A stretch of DNA of 31,738 bases from JACKBJ01 sp964549495 (GCA_964549495.1 CAZJWJ010000061.1:1-31738); one strand, 5' to 3'. Counted from the first letter of the stretch, positions 1 to 9,021 are shown. The notes: generated from the sequence alone by a model not told the origin. Numbers and translations are program-made.

Positions 1-250
1 AGAAGCTGCACGACCGCCAGGTCGAGTACATCGACCTGCAGACCTGGGGCTACGTCTCCAACGGCTTCAAGGGCTCGGCCATCATCAAGGCCACCTTCTG
101 GGAGCACGAGGTCTGGGACGGGACGGGCTTCTTCCTGCGCAACCTGGTCGGCCTGGGGGCCGTCTCGGTCGAGCGGACGGGCACGCGCCTGGGCGAGGAC
201 GTCCCGGGTGACGAGGCCGCCGGCTCGCGGGGCATCCCCTTCGCGGTCGG
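1..250. repeat. Perfect 250-bp direct repeat, copy 1 (copy 2 at 5401-5650)
   Basis: Compared base by base, 1-250 matches 5401-5650 without a difference. The first mismatch is at 251 versus 5651, and differences then accumulate quickly. Both copies are in the same frame, exactly 5400 bp apart, and encode the same part of two paralogous proteins. The repeat may extend left of the window, because the window begins inside it. Confidence 0.97.
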
Positions 251-782
251 GCAGGTCCAGGAGTTCGAGCACTGCTTCGCCGACACCCCGGTCTGCCCGG
301 GCCAGCCGGTGATCGAGCCGCCGAAGCTCACCAACTTCGAAGGCACGTTCGACGTCAACTCGCCGGACAACCGCATCCCGCAAGGTGGCGGCACCTCCGG
401 CCCCTCCAGCTGGAGCATCGACATCACGGCGCCGGGCTGCGTGATCGCCGACGTCAACATGGAGCTGGACATCACGCACACCTTCATGGGAGACCTGCAG
501 GTGACGCTGAACCACGAGGGCACGGGTGAGCTGTTCACGGCGATCTGCGGATCGACCGACGACTGGCTGGGCACGCTGGATGATGACATCGGCAGCCCGA
601 ACGCCCTGTCGGGCTGTGCCAACACGGACCCGTCCCTGGTGACGACGACCGAGTCGGGCAGTGGGCTGGACAGCTTCGACGGCAAGGATGCTGGTGGCAC
701 CTGGACGCTGGACATCAACGACACCGCCGGCGGAGACTCGGGCACCTTGAATGCCGCCCGCTTCTACGGCGACTGCGAGTAG
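1..782 (+). CDS. Giant secreted protein, 3' end only (P-domain C-terminus), paralog of the next gene
   Basis: The reading frame is open from the first complete codon at base 3 to a TAG at 780-782, so the start lies left of the window. The visible 259 residues hold the end of a beta-sandwich-like module and then a proprotein-convertase P/Homo-B-type domain from about base 309. Its marks are the DITHTFMGDL strand, the GTLDDD segment and the closing GTWTLDINDTAGGDSGTLN motif. P domains are beta-sandwich domains found in secreted proteases and as C-terminal modules of large exported bacterial proteins. No protease domain is visible in this fragment. The protein matches the C-terminus of the complete neighbour throughout; bases 1-250 are identical to 5401-5650 and the remainder has diverged. 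The missing part was probably similarly large. Function is unknown; a cell-surface or extracellular role is inferred. Confidence 0.88.
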   Translation, partial: KLHDRQVEYIDLQTWGYVSNGFKGSAIIKATFWEHEVWDGTGFFLRNLVGLGAVSVERTGTRLGEDVPGDEAAGSRGIPFAVGQVQEFEHCFADTPVCPGQPVIEPPKLTNFEGTFDVNSPDNRIPQGGGTSGPSSWSIDITAPGCVIADVNMELDITHTFMGDLQVTLNHEGTGELFTAICGSTDDWLGTLDDDIGSPNALSGCANTDPSLVTTTESGSGLDSFDGKDAGGTWTLDINDTAGGDSGTLNAARFYGDCE

Positions 783-1130
783 TGATGGCTTGAGATAGAG
801 CCTGCTCGGGACGTTCTGAGCGAATCCTCTTCCTTTACCTGCCGGCGGGGGCACGAGTTGGGCTCGTGCCCCCGCTTCGGCGTCACGAGCCTCGAGGTCC
901 CACCGTGGCATGTCTAGGTCGCTCGAATGGGGTTCCAAGGCCTCGAATGTCGCGAGCCTGGCGAAACGAGTTTTCGGGGCACCCGAATCTTTATCGCGAT
1001 TTTTCCGTTATTAGATCCAGGTAAAGGAAAGCGCCGAGGGCCGAGATGCCCTTGGCTTCTCTCGTATGGGTGCTTGGTGTCCGTCGAGGGAAGGGTATTC
1101 GTGGCAGAGTCAACGAGGAGCGAACAGAGC
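783..1130. other. Intergenic region between the two giant paralogs
   Basis: This 348-base gap has no credible gene of its own. It holds the strong hairpin at 845-875 and a locally AT-rich patch around 985-1016 that is a plausible promoter zone, although I cannot assign clear -35 and -10 boxes. A second hairpin lies in the presumed 5' leader: GCCGAGGGC (1033-1041) with GCCCTTGGC (1048-1056), one G-U pair, six-base loop. I recognise no known riboswitch class in it. Confidence 0.6.
845..875 (+). terminator. Hairpin after the partial giant gene
   Basis: A perfect 13-bp stem, GCGGGGGCACGAG (845-857) with CTCGTGCCCCCGC (863-875), closes a TTGGG loop. It lies 62 bases after the stop codon. There is no T-run after it, so it is either a non-canonical terminator or an mRNA 3'-end stabiliser. 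A related GGGGCACG/CGTGCCCC hairpin follows the second paralog, which supports a conserved role at the 3' end of this gene family. Confidence 0.6.
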
Positions 1131-4100
1131 ATGCAAATTCAATACGGATGGGTACGCGGGAAGGCGAATCCATGGCAGGGGGGGGCCAGACTCCTTCCTC
1201 GCTTGATTGGGGCCTTGATTCTTGGGGGCCTCGTTTTTGCGTCGGGGATCGAAGCGACGAGCGTTTCGGCCCAGGACGAGTCGGTGCTGAACCGCTTCAA
1301 GCGGATCGCCGACGGTTCCTTTCTCGAGAATCTGGGCCAGTGGGACGAGGAAGCCCGCTTCCGTGCCGGAGGCAACGGCGAGGAGGTGTGGTTTGCACCC
1401 GGCCGGCTGATGTTGGCGCTCTACGAGGCGCCGCCGGCGCCGGATCCACTGATGGGCGAGGCGGGACCCGAGCAGCTTCCCGAGCCCGAGCCCTTGGGCG
1501 GACATGCGGTCGAGGTGGCCTTCGTGGACGCCAACGAGACCGAGCCCGTCGCCACGGGCGAGCAGCCGGGCGACTACAACTGGCTGGTCGGCGATCTCGA
1601 CGTGACCGGCGCCCACACCTATGACCGGATCACCTACCCGGATCTCTGGGACGGCATCGATCTGCAGTACTGGGGCGACGCCGATCCGGAGGGCCACGTC
1701 AAGGCGCTATACGTCGTCGCGCCGGGCGCGGACAGCGGTCAGATCGCGCTGCGCTACTCGGGCCAGGACCGGATCTGGATCGACGAGCAGCAGCAACTGC
1801 AGATCGATACGCCCCTGGGTCGAATCACCGACTCGGAGCCGATCGCCTACACCCAGAGCGGTCAGCCGGTCGAGGTGAGCTACGTGCTCGAGGGCGACAC
1901 ACTGCGCTTCGACGTGGCTGGCTACGCGGCCAACGAGACCCTCTACATCGACCCGTCGGTGATCTTCTCCCGCCGCTTCGGCACCACGTCCACGGACTAC
2001 ACCTTGGATATGGAGACCGACGGCAGCAACCGTTACTTCGCTTCGATCTCGCTCACCACCGGCTTCCCGACGACCGGCGGCGTGATCCAGCCGAACAATG
2101 CGGGCTCCTATGACTGGCTCTTCACGAAGTTCGACCAGGCGAACAACGTCCTGATCTGGGCCACCTACATGGGCTCGACCACGGTCGACTACGGCGCGCA
2201 GATCGAGCTGATGCCCAACGGCAACTTGATCGTCGGCGGCTTCAGCCTCGGCGCGCACAGCACCGGTATCGCCGGCGTGATCCCGCCCATCCCGGCCAAC
2301 ACCACGGCCAGCACGACCTACCAGGCGGTGGTCTTCGAGATCAACTCGACCGCCACCGGCATCGTGCGCAGCGCGCGCTTCGGCGGCAACACCACCACCT
2401 ATGTGGGCAGCATCAAGCGCCATCCGATCACCGGCGACATCTACGTGATGGGCGAGACCTTCGTCGCCTGCACGGTGGCCGGAACATGCGGATTGGGCCC
2501 GGCGGGTGGCTTCCAGCCGGTGCAGACCGGCCTGGATACGGCCAGCGGCTACGTCACGCGGCTCGATCCGACGCTGGCCAGCGCCACCGGCTTCACCTAC
2601 ATCGCCGGCAACAGCACCGATGGCAGCATCGACGCACGCTTCGACGCGGCCGGCAACATCTACGTGGTCTCGGCCAGCTTCTCCACCACCTTCCCCTTCA
2701 CCACGACGCTGATCGGTTCCGGTGGCGGCTACGACTTCCTGATCCACAAGCTCAACAGCGCGCTGAGCGGGGTGCTCTACAACCCCGTTCGCATCGGCGG
2801 CTCGAGCACCGACTTGATCATCGGTTTCAGCTACTTCACGCCTGTGACCAGCTTTGCCGGCTCGCATCCCATCGAGGTGACCAGCGACAATCGCGTGGTC
2901 TTCACCGGTGCGACGCTGTCGACGAACTTCCCCACCGCCGGCAACCCCTTCCAGGCCAACAACGGCGGCAACTACGACTACGTCGTCGGTGTGCTCAACG
3001 CGACCGGCACGGCGCTGGACGAGGCCACCTACTACGGCGGCACCAGTACCGACTACGGCCGCGACGTCGGCATCAACGCCCTCAACGAGATCTGGGTGGC
3101 CGGTGGCACCGCCAGCACCAACTTCCCGGTGGTCAACGCCGTCCAGGCCACCAATGCCGGCAACTACGACTACGGGATCGTCCTCTTCACCGGCGCCCTG
3201 GACACCAGCGCCACTTTGGGCGCGACCTTCTGGGGCGCGGCCAGCACCGACATCGCCAACAACCTGATCCCCAACGCGCCGCGCGCGCAGGCGACGATCA
3301 GCGGCGACACCGCCCTGTCCGGCTCGGGCTTTCCTGCCGTGCCGCCGGGCAGCCCGGTTTTCGGTCCGGGTGGCTCCTATGATGGCGGCGTCGTGCGGCT
3401 GACCTTCGGCGGCGCGCTCTTGGAAGTGACCGACGTCTCGGTGGTCAACGAGCCCTTCGAGCCGCGGCCCGAGGGCGTGGTCTGCACCGGGCCGGCCGAC
3501 TTCGTCGACTGGACCATCACGGTGGTCAACACCGGTATCTCGGATCAGAACGATCTGCTCGGTCCCGAGGTCGAGCTGAACCTCGATGGTCCGCATGTCC
3601 TGATCGGCTGCACGGCCGACAGCGGCAGCTGTGACGCGCCGGGTGCGGGCAGCGACGTCGAGTGGAACGGCTTCTTGGCCGGCGGCGGCGGCACCGTGGT
3701 CATCACGGTCCGTACGCGCATCCAGGGCGCGCTGCCGGCTGGCACGGTCGTGTCGCTCTCCGGGCAGCTCAACTTCGACGCCGACGAGGACAACGAGGTC
3801 AACGACACCTCCGTCCCGATCGGGCCCTTCAACGTCGAGCTGGACTGTCTACCGACGGTCGACCCGAACGCGCAGCTGGGCAAGCAGGTGCACCTGCCCA
3901 TCCTCAACTTCCAGGGCCAGGACGACGTCTGCCGCACCTGGATCGAGGTGCAGTACATCGGCTGCGATCCCTCCAAGGCCGTGTTGGTGACCTGGGGCGA
4001 GCCGGGCTTCTGCCCGCCGCAGGCGGCCGGTCCGCTCAAGGTCGAGTGCACGGGTCTTCTGAACCCGGGCAGCACCTGGAACCTCCTGGGCGCGCAGATC

Positions 4101-6176
4101 CCGACCGGTTCCAAGAGCGGCATCCTCTTCAAGTTCACGGCGCAGCAGCTCAGCGACGTGGGCCTGGATGACGACCTGGGCTTCGACGACGTCGTGGCCG
4201 ACCTGATGTGCGAGACGCTCTTCTTCGGCGTGGTCGGCGACTCGGACGACTACCGCCGCTTCAAGAAGGCCTACAACGAGGGCCTGGACTTCGCGGGCAT
4301 CGACCAGGGCATGGCCTCCGGTACGGGCATCCTGGCCGTCGAGGTCCTGCGCCACTGCCCGGGCGACGTGACGCCGGGCGTCGAGGTCTCCAGCCGCTAC
4401 AACGGCATCGCCGGCACGCACCTGGGCACCTACGATCCGATCTTCGGTGGCCATGGCTACTACGTGCCCTTGATCTACGCCGAGAAGGCGGGCCTCAACA
4501 CCGTGATGTACATCCAGAACGGTGGCCTGGAGTGCTCGTCGGTGGAGATCTGGTTCAAGGCGCAGGACGACTGTCTGCGCGCTCGCATCTGCGAGATCTT
4601 CACCCTCGCCCCGGGCGAGAGCTACCAGTGGGACGCCTCCGACTGCGTCGGCCCGGACTGGCAGGGCAGCGCCTGGCTGCGCGCCAGCCAGCCCATGGGC
4701 ATCGCGGTGGACATCTTCGGTCGCGACATCCTGATGACCTACATCGGCGAGCCGCAGCCCTACCACTACGTCTTCGACGATGGCACGGGCGAGCTCGAGT
4801 TCGAGGACTTCGACCAGGGTGACCGCGTGCTCTTCGGCCCGCTGATGTACTCCGAGTACCAGGGCTGGGATACCGGCGTCCAGGTGATGAACCAGAGCGA
4901 GGTCTACAACGCCAAGGTCAAGGTCTACTTCCTGGACCGCTCGGGCGACGTGATCACGACGCTGGTGGACTGGATCTGCCCGCGCGGCAGCCAGACCTTC
5001 TTCCTGCCGGTGGTGGCCGATCTGCCGGGCAGCTGGGTCGGCTCGATCCGCGTCGAGAGCCAGGACTGGTGGACGCCGGGAACCAACGAGGTGAGCGCGC
5101 CAAACATCGTCGCCGTGGCCACCTTGATCAAGTACTCGGACGTGGCGCGCACCGAGGCCCAGGAGGCCATCGCCTACAGCTTGCTGCCGGAGCACAAGGC
5201 CTTCGACTGGCAGGTGGGCTTCGCCGGTGGCGGCACGGACAACGGCGTGGCGCTGATCGCCATCCCGAGCTTGCTCAAGGACCTGGACAACACGGGGACG
5301 ACCAGCGAGTTGGCGATCATGAACCTGGTCTCGAAGCCGGGCTTCACCGACTTCGCGATCTACATCTACGACCAGAACGGCCTCTTGGACTTCGTCTGCC
5401 AGAAGCTGCACGACCGCCAGGTCGAGTACATCGACCTGCAGACCTGGGGCTACGTCTCCAACGGCTTCAAGGGCTCGGCCATCATCAAGGCCACCTTCTG
5501 GGAGCACGAGGTCTGGGACGGGACGGGCTTCTTCCTGCGCAACCTGGTCGGCCTGGGGGCCGTCTCGGTCGAGCGGACGGGCACGCGCCTGGGCGAGGAC
5601 GTCCCGGGTGACGAGGCCGCCGGCTCGCGGGGCATCCCCTTCGCGGTCGGTCAGATCCAGGAGTTCGAGCACTGCTTCGCCGACACGCCGGTCTGCCCGG
5701 GTCAGCCGGTGATCGAGCCGCCAAAGCTGACGAACTTCGAGGGCACGTTCAACGTGAACGCGGGCTCCAACGGCAACCAGATCCTGGACAACCAGACCCA
5801 GGAATGGTCGGTCGAGGTGGTCGCGCCCGGCTGCGTGGTCGAGGACGTCAACCTGGAGTTGGACATCACGCACACCTTCATCGGTGACCTGGTGGTGAAC
5901 CTGAACCACGACGGCACGGGTTCGATGTACACCAACATCTGCGGCTCGCTGGACGACTGGCTGGGCACGCTGGACGACGATGCCGGCAGCCCTGGTCCGG
6001 ATTCCGGTTGTGGCAACACCGATCCCAGCCTGGTGACGACGACGCAGTCGGGCTCCGGTCTGGACAGCCACGATGGCAAGCAAGCCAGCGGCACCTGGAC
6101 CCTGTCGATTCAGGACACGGCCGGTGGCGACACCGGCACGCTCAACGCGTCTCGCTTCTACGGCCAGTGCGAGTAG
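1131..6176 (+). CDS. Giant secreted SBBP-repeat protein with C-terminal P domain
   Basis: About 1681 residues. An N-terminal signal peptide (hydrophobic segment about residues 25-40, likely cleavage after VSA at 47) shows export. Next comes a DUF7948-like domain (about 63-277, with FLENLGQWD at its start). Repeats of the seven-bladed beta-propeller SBBP type follow (about 283-760), recurring as NFPT..., GGNYDY and GG-STDYG motifs. A DUF11-like adhesion sandwich is at about 765-900. About three related modules of 90-120 residues (about 1106-1465) carry recurring Y-x-E-x-x-G and C-x-R-G motifs. A P/Homo-B domain closes the protein (about 1527-1681). The frame is open back to 927, but the signal peptide fits ATG 1131, with GAGGAG at 1114-1119; GTG 1101, behind GAGGGAAGGG, is an alternative. 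No catalytic domain is recognised. A surface, adhesion or matrix role is inferred only. Tandem paralogy with the preceding gene is clear. Confidence 0.9.
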   Translation: MQIQYGWVRGKANPWQGGARLLPRLIGALILGGLVFASGIEATSVSAQDESVLNRFKRIADGSFLENLGQWDEEARFRAGGNGEEVWFAPGRLMLALYEAPPAPDPLMGEAGPEQLPEPEPLGGHAVEVAFVDANETEPVATGEQPGDYNWLVGDLDVTGAHTYDRITYPDLWDGIDLQYWGDADPEGHVKALYVVAPGADSGQIALRYSGQDRIWIDEQQQLQIDTPLGRITDSEPIAYTQSGQPVEVSYVLEGDTLRFDVAGYAANETLYIDPSVIFSRRFGTTSTDYTLDMETDGSNRYFASISLTTGFPTTGGVIQPNNAGSYDWLFTKFDQANNVLIWATYMGSTTVDYGAQIELMPNGNLIVGGFSLGAHSTGIAGVIPPIPANTTASTTYQAVVFEINSTATGIVRSARFGGNTTTYVGSIKRHPITGDIYVMGETFVACTVAGTCGLGPAGGFQPVQTGLDTASGYVTRLDPTLASATGFTYIAGNSTDGSIDARFDAAGNIYVVSASFSTTFPFTTTLIGSGGGYDFLIHKLNSALSGVLYNPVRIGGSSTDLIIGFSYFTPVTSFAGSHPIEVTSDNRVVFTGATLSTNFPTAGNPFQANNGGNYDYVVGVLNATGTALDEATYYGGTSTDYGRDVGINALNEIWVAGGTASTNFPVVNAVQATNAGNYDYGIVLFTGALDTSATLGATFWGAASTDIANNLIPNAPRAQATISGDTALSGSGFPAVPPGSPVFGPGGSYDGGVVRLTFGGALLEVTDVSVVNEPFEPRPEGVVCTGPADFVDWTITVVNTGISDQNDLLGPEVELNLDGPHVLIGCTADSGSCDAPGAGSDVEWNGFLAGGGGTVVITVRTRIQGALPAGTVVSLSGQLNFDADEDNEVNDTSVPIGPFNVELDCLPTVDPNAQLGKQVHLPILNFQGQDDVCRTWIEVQYIGCDPSKAVLVTWGEPGFCPPQAAGPLKVECTGLLNPGSTWNLLGAQIPTGSKSGILFKFTAQQLSDVGLDDDLGFDDVVADLMCETLFFGVVGDSDDYRRFKKAYNEGLDFAGIDQGMASGTGILAVEVLRHCPGDVTPGVEVSSRYNGIAGTHLGTYDPIFGGHGYYVPLIYAEKAGLNTVMYIQNGGLECSSVEIWFKAQDDCLRARICEIFTLAPGESYQWDASDCVGPDWQGSAWLRASQPMGIAVDIFGRDILMTYIGEPQPYHYVFDDGTGELEFEDFDQGDRVLFGPLMYSEYQGWDTGVQVMNQSEVYNAKVKVYFLDRSGDVITTLVDWICPRGSQTFFLPVVADLPGSWVGSIRVESQDWWTPGTNEVSAPNIVAVATLIKYSDVARTEAQEAIAYSLLPEHKAFDWQVGFAGGGTDNGVALIAIPSLLKDLDNTGTTSELAIMNLVSKPGFTDFAIYIYDQNGLLDFVCQKLHDRQVEYIDLQTWGYVSNGFKGSAIIKATFWEHEVWDGTGFFLRNLVGLGAVSVERTGTRLGEDVPGDEAAGSRGIPFAVGQIQEFEHCFADTPVCPGQPVIEPPKLTNFEGTFNVNAGSNGNQILDNQTQEWSVEVVAPGCVVEDVNLELDITHTFIGDLVVNLNHDGTGSMYTNICGSLDDWLGTLDDDAGSPGPDSGCGNTDPSLVTTTQSGSGLDSHDGKQASGTWTLSIQDTAGGDTGTLNASRFYGQCE
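5401..5650. repeat. Perfect 250-bp direct repeat, copy 2
   Basis: Identical to bases 1-250, within the complete giant gene (about residues 1424-1507). It spans the end of the third C-terminal module and the linker before the P domain. The abrupt fall in identity after 5650 fits gene conversion or a recent segmental exchange between the paralogs. Confidence 0.97.
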
Positions 6177-6196
6177 TCCGAACAACGCCAGTGCAT

Positions 6197-6226
6197 CCAC
6201 AGGGCTCGTGATCGCGAGCCCTGTGG
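6197..6226. terminator. First of two hairpins between convergent genes
   Basis: A 12-bp perfect stem, CCACAGGGCTCG (6197-6208) with CGAGCCCTGTGG (6215-6226), closes a six-base loop. It sits 21 bases after the stop of the giant gene and before the end of the oppositely transcribed Bat cluster. It lacks a T-run on either side, so it would be a bidirectional GC-rich terminator or a 3'-end stabiliser. Confidence 0.6.
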
Positions 6227-6243
6227 GTGGCGGGAGTTGAATC

Positions 6244-6276
6244 CGAGGGGCACGGGCGATTGGCTCGTGCCCCTCG
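6244..6276. terminator. Second hairpin between convergent genes
   Basis: CGAGGGGCACG (6244-6254) pairs perfectly with CGTGCCCCTCG (6266-6276), and the inner bases can extend the stem through a G-U pair. The arms resemble those of the hairpin at 845-875 behind the paralogous gene. Together with the hairpin at 6197-6226 it separates the giant gene from the Bat cluster, whose last stop is at 6395. Confidence 0.6.
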
Positions 6277-6394
6277 ACCTGTCTCTAGGCCTCCGGCGTG
6301 GCTGGGCAGGTACCCGAGATGGAGCAGGCGGCGAGCTCGGGGAGGGGTCTGGATCCCGTCGAGCCATTCGGTTGCGAGAGGTCCAACAAGGTGG

Positions 6395-7219
6395 TCAGGG
6401 GATGCCGATGAGCTCGATGGCCGAGCTCGGTGCCCAACCGCTACCGCCGGTCGGACTCGCGAGCCGGACGTAGCCGGCCCGCGCCTCGATCACGCGCACC
6501 CAGGCGCCTGCCACTAGGTCCTGGGTGCCGGCATCCTCACCGGCTTCGGGAACGGGGGCCGACCTCAGTTCGACGCCGTCGGGATCGACGACCACCGCAG
6601 TCGGTCGGACGCGGCCGTCGATCCAGCGGCCCAGTCCGAACAGGGCGAGCAGGATCAGGACGATCGCGCTGGCGCGAGCCAGGCTGAGTAGTCGGGCAAA
6701 GCGCTTGCCCTCCGGCCGAGCATGTTCTCGCAGCAGGAGGGCCAGGCCGAGGACCAGCCACGTGGCCAGCATGGCCCGCAAGATCTCGTCGAAGGCCAAT
6801 CGATCGCGCAGCCAGGACCAGGCCGATGAGGCTCTTGCCTCGGGCACCGCTTCCCGCAGCGCCTCGAGTCGGCGCCGAATCAGGGGATCTCTCGGCGTCA
6901 AGGCCGCGGCACGATGATAGGCCAGCGAAGCGCAAGCGTAGCGTTCCTCGGCAAAGCATGCGCTTCCCAGATTGGCCTGTGCCACGGGGCCTTCCAGTCC
7001 CGACATCAGCGCCAGCTGATAGCTCGAGATGGCCCGGTCGTAGTCACCCCTTCGATAGCTGTTCTCGGCCGCCTCGACGAGCGCGGCGAGCTCGCTGGCG
7101 GCGAGTTCGGGCTCCGCGGGCCTGGCCTGTGCCAAGGGGGCGGTCGCGCAGGCGGCGACCGCCCAGCCGAGCAGGACCAGGGCCAGCACCTGGGCACCGA
7201 GACGACGACGCTGGTTCAT
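6395..7219 (-). CDS. BatE-like TPR/SH3 membrane protein
   Basis: 274 residues. The N-terminus is a signal peptide with a possible lipobox, VAAC, at Cys24. TPR-like helices follow (about 45-125, with NSYRRGDYDRAISSY and the ARY-type spacing around ANLGSACFAEERY). Two membrane segments come next (around 145-165 and 180-200), and then a small SH3-like domain (about 205-274, with VVVDPDGVELRSAP and GSGWAPSSAIELI). This TPR-membrane-SH3 layout is that of BatE in Bat (aerotolerance) operons, where it is thought to scaffold the VWA proteins at the membrane. Its ATG overlaps the stop of the batD-like gene by four bases (ATGA), so it is the last, translationally coupled gene of the cluster. The biochemical role of BatE proteins is not well established. 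The family call is good; the precise function is inferred. Confidence 0.85.
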   Translation of the reverse strand: MNQRRRLGAQVLALVLLGWAVAACATAPLAQARPAEPELAASELAALVEAAENSYRRGDYDRAISSYQLALMSGLEGPVAQANLGSACFAEERYACASLAYHRAAALTPRDPLIRRRLEALREAVPEARASSAWSWLRDRLAFDEILRAMLATWLVLGLALLLREHARPEGKRFARLLSLARASAIVLILLALFGLGRWIDGRVRPTAVVVDPDGVELRSAPVPEAGEDAGTQDLVAGAWVRVIEARAGYVRLASPTGGSGWAPSSAIELIGIP

Positions 7220-9021
7220 CTCGTCCTAGATCCTTCCATCTCCTCGATGAGATCGGCGATCTCGCGAAGCGAGGGGGCCTGGTCCAGGATGGAGGTTCGC
7301 TCGCCCTCGAGCCGGGCGTCAGACGTGGGCGCGAATCTCAGCCGAGCCAGCGACTCGAGCATCGAACGGGCGCGGAGTGTCGAGGACTCTCGCATCTGGC
7401 CGCTCGATGCGGCCTCGGTCCGGGCATTGATCTCGGGCCCGCTGCGATCGGGTCCGGGCGGGACGCGAGCCTCCAAGTAATCACGGAGCGCTCGCTCGGC
7501 CAGGCGGATCCGGGTGTTGGGATCCGGCTCTGCCTCCGCGCTACGCAGACGCTGGCGTGCGATCGCAATGGGACGTGCGGCCTCCTCGGCTGCCAGCTCG
7601 CGGCGCTTGCGCAGCCGGCGCTGCAGACCACGATCAAAGAGCAGCAGCAATGCCGGCAGCAGGGCCAAGAGCGTCCAGTGCAGCCTGCGTTCCAGCTGAC
7701 CGGCCGGTTGTAGGCTCGAAGCCGGCTGCACCAGGAGCGGCGGAACCGCGGGCGATCCGTCGGCGGCCGCGCCGGCACCGGCCGCCGGCTGCACATTCAC
7801 CCGCAGCGGCTGGCTGGTGGCGACCTCGTAGCGCTCGCGCTCCGGGTCGAAGTAGACCAGGCGCAAGGGTGGGAGCTCGACCTCACCGGGCTCGGAGGGC
7901 ACGAGGAAGCGCTCGAAGTCGCGGCTGCCGCTCATCTGCAGCCCATCGACCTGGGTCTGGGCGCTCTCGTCGCCGGCGAAGCTCTGCCAGCCTGGCGGGA
8001 GCTCGGGCCAGATCGGCTCGACGACCGACAGCAAGTTGCCCTCACCCTGGACCCGTACCAGGGCGCGCAAGGGCGCGCCGACCTCGGCCTCATCCTGGTG
8101 CTGCACCGCGATCTCGAAACGCCCGACCGTGCCGTCGAAGCCCTGCGGTGCGCCTTCGGGGAGCGGGCGGACCGTCAGGGCCACCGGCTCGGTCTCGAAG
8201 ACCATCGGGGTCCGGCCGAGGGCGCCCGGGATGCGGAAAACGGCCGGCTCGATCTCGCGCGCGCCGGCCTGCGTGGCATACAGCAGATGCTGCAGCTCGA
8301 TGATCCGCACGGTTCGCCCGCCCACCCGCGTGCGATAGATCCGCTGCGAGGGCGGCTCGGAGAGGAATCCGCGGAAGGACGGGGCTTCGTAGCTGGAGCG
8401 CAAGCCCAGGCGATAGGTCTGCAGGAAGCGGAAGGTGTAGCCGAAGACCTGGCCCTCGTAGGGCTCGGGGTGGCTGACGCTGGCCTCGACCCAGAGGTCG
8501 CGATCGCCGGCGCCGGCCCCGATGTCCGCGTCCGCCGGCGCCTCGGTCGGTATGCTGCCCGGCTCGACCTCGACCTCGATGACTTGGGTGCTCAGGCTCT
8601 GACCGTCGACCGTCACCTCGATGGGCGGGATCTCCAGCCGGCCCAGGTTGCGTGGCCTCAGCTGGTAGAGGAATCGTGCCTCGACGCTGCGCCGCCCGTT
8701 GAAGATGCTCGTCTCGTAGCGCGAGCTGGTGCCCATCACATCGAAACCCTCGAAGTCCGGCAAGGCCGGCGGGCTGGCATTCTGGAAGTCGCCCTCCACG
8801 ATCAGGCTCAAGAGCAGCTGGTCGTCGGTGCTCATCCTGCTCCGGTCGACCTCGGCGCGAAGCTCGACCTGGGCCGCCACCGGCCCCGGGCCCGTCAGCA
8901 GCAGCGCCAGGGCGGCCAGGCCGCCCAGCAGCCAACTTCGGGCGCGCGAGCCCGACCGGTGGCGGCGAGGCACGAAGGGCATGGTGCGCTGCGTTCTCGA
9001 TACGCGCATCGGCATCACCAT
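7216..9021 (-). CDS. BatD family membrane protein
   Basis: 601 residues from ATG 9021. A second in-frame ATG at 9015 would form a TGATG junction with the upstream stop and is equally plausible. A long signal peptide ends near VAAQ (about residue 50). The conserved BatD start follows (VELRAEVDRSRMSTDDQLLLSLIV), with LPDFEGFDVMGTSS and the RFLYQLRPRNLGRLEIPP strand; these are signatures of the BatD/oxygen-tolerance family of extracytoplasmic beta-rich domains. A C-terminal membrane segment near residue 445-465 (LLALLPALLLLF) precedes a basic cytoplasmic helical tail. BatD is expected to sit on the outer face of the membrane with the VWA proteins BatA and BatB. It lies directly between the batB-batC fusion and the batE-like gene, overlapping both neighbours. 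Confidence 0.9.
   Translation of the reverse strand: MVMPMRVSRTQRTMPFVPRRHRSGSRARSWLLGGLAALALLLTGPGPVAAQVELRAEVDRSRMSTDDQLLLSLIVEGDFQNASPPALPDFEGFDVMGTSSRYETSIFNGRRSVEARFLYQLRPRNLGRLEIPPIEVTVDGQSLSTQVIEVEVEPGSIPTEAPADADIGAGAGDRDLWVEASVSHPEPYEGQVFGYTFRFLQTYRLGLRSSYEAPSFRGFLSEPPSQRIYRTRVGGRTVRIIELQHLLYATQAGAREIEPAVFRIPGALGRTPMVFETEPVALTVRPLPEGAPQGFDGTVGRFEIAVQHQDEAEVGAPLRALVRVQGEGNLLSVVEPIWPELPPGWQSFAGDESAQTQVDGLQMSGSRDFERFLVPSEPGEVELPPLRLVYFDPERERYEVATSQPLRVNVQPAAGAGAAADGSPAVPPLLVQPASSLQPAGQLERRLHWTLLALLPALLLLFDRGLQRRLRKRRELAAEEAARPIAIARQRLRSAEAEPDPNTRIRLAERALRDYLEARVPPGPDRSGPEINARTEAASSGQMRESSTLRARSMLESLARLRFAPTSDARLEGERTSILDQAPSLREIADLIEEMEGSRTR

Noticed and set aside
1033..1056. Leader hairpin considered as a riboswitch
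   Set aside because: Only one short stem with one G-U pair; no conserved core of any riboswitch class I can recognise.
927..1130. Upstream extension of the giant gene to 927
   Set aside because: It would place 68 residues before a well-formed signal peptide and translate through a hairpin and the likely promoter region.
3849..6200. Minus-strand open frame of about 783 codons opposite the giant secreted gene
   Set aside because: The sense strand has clear domains and a signal peptide; this is a compositional shadow.
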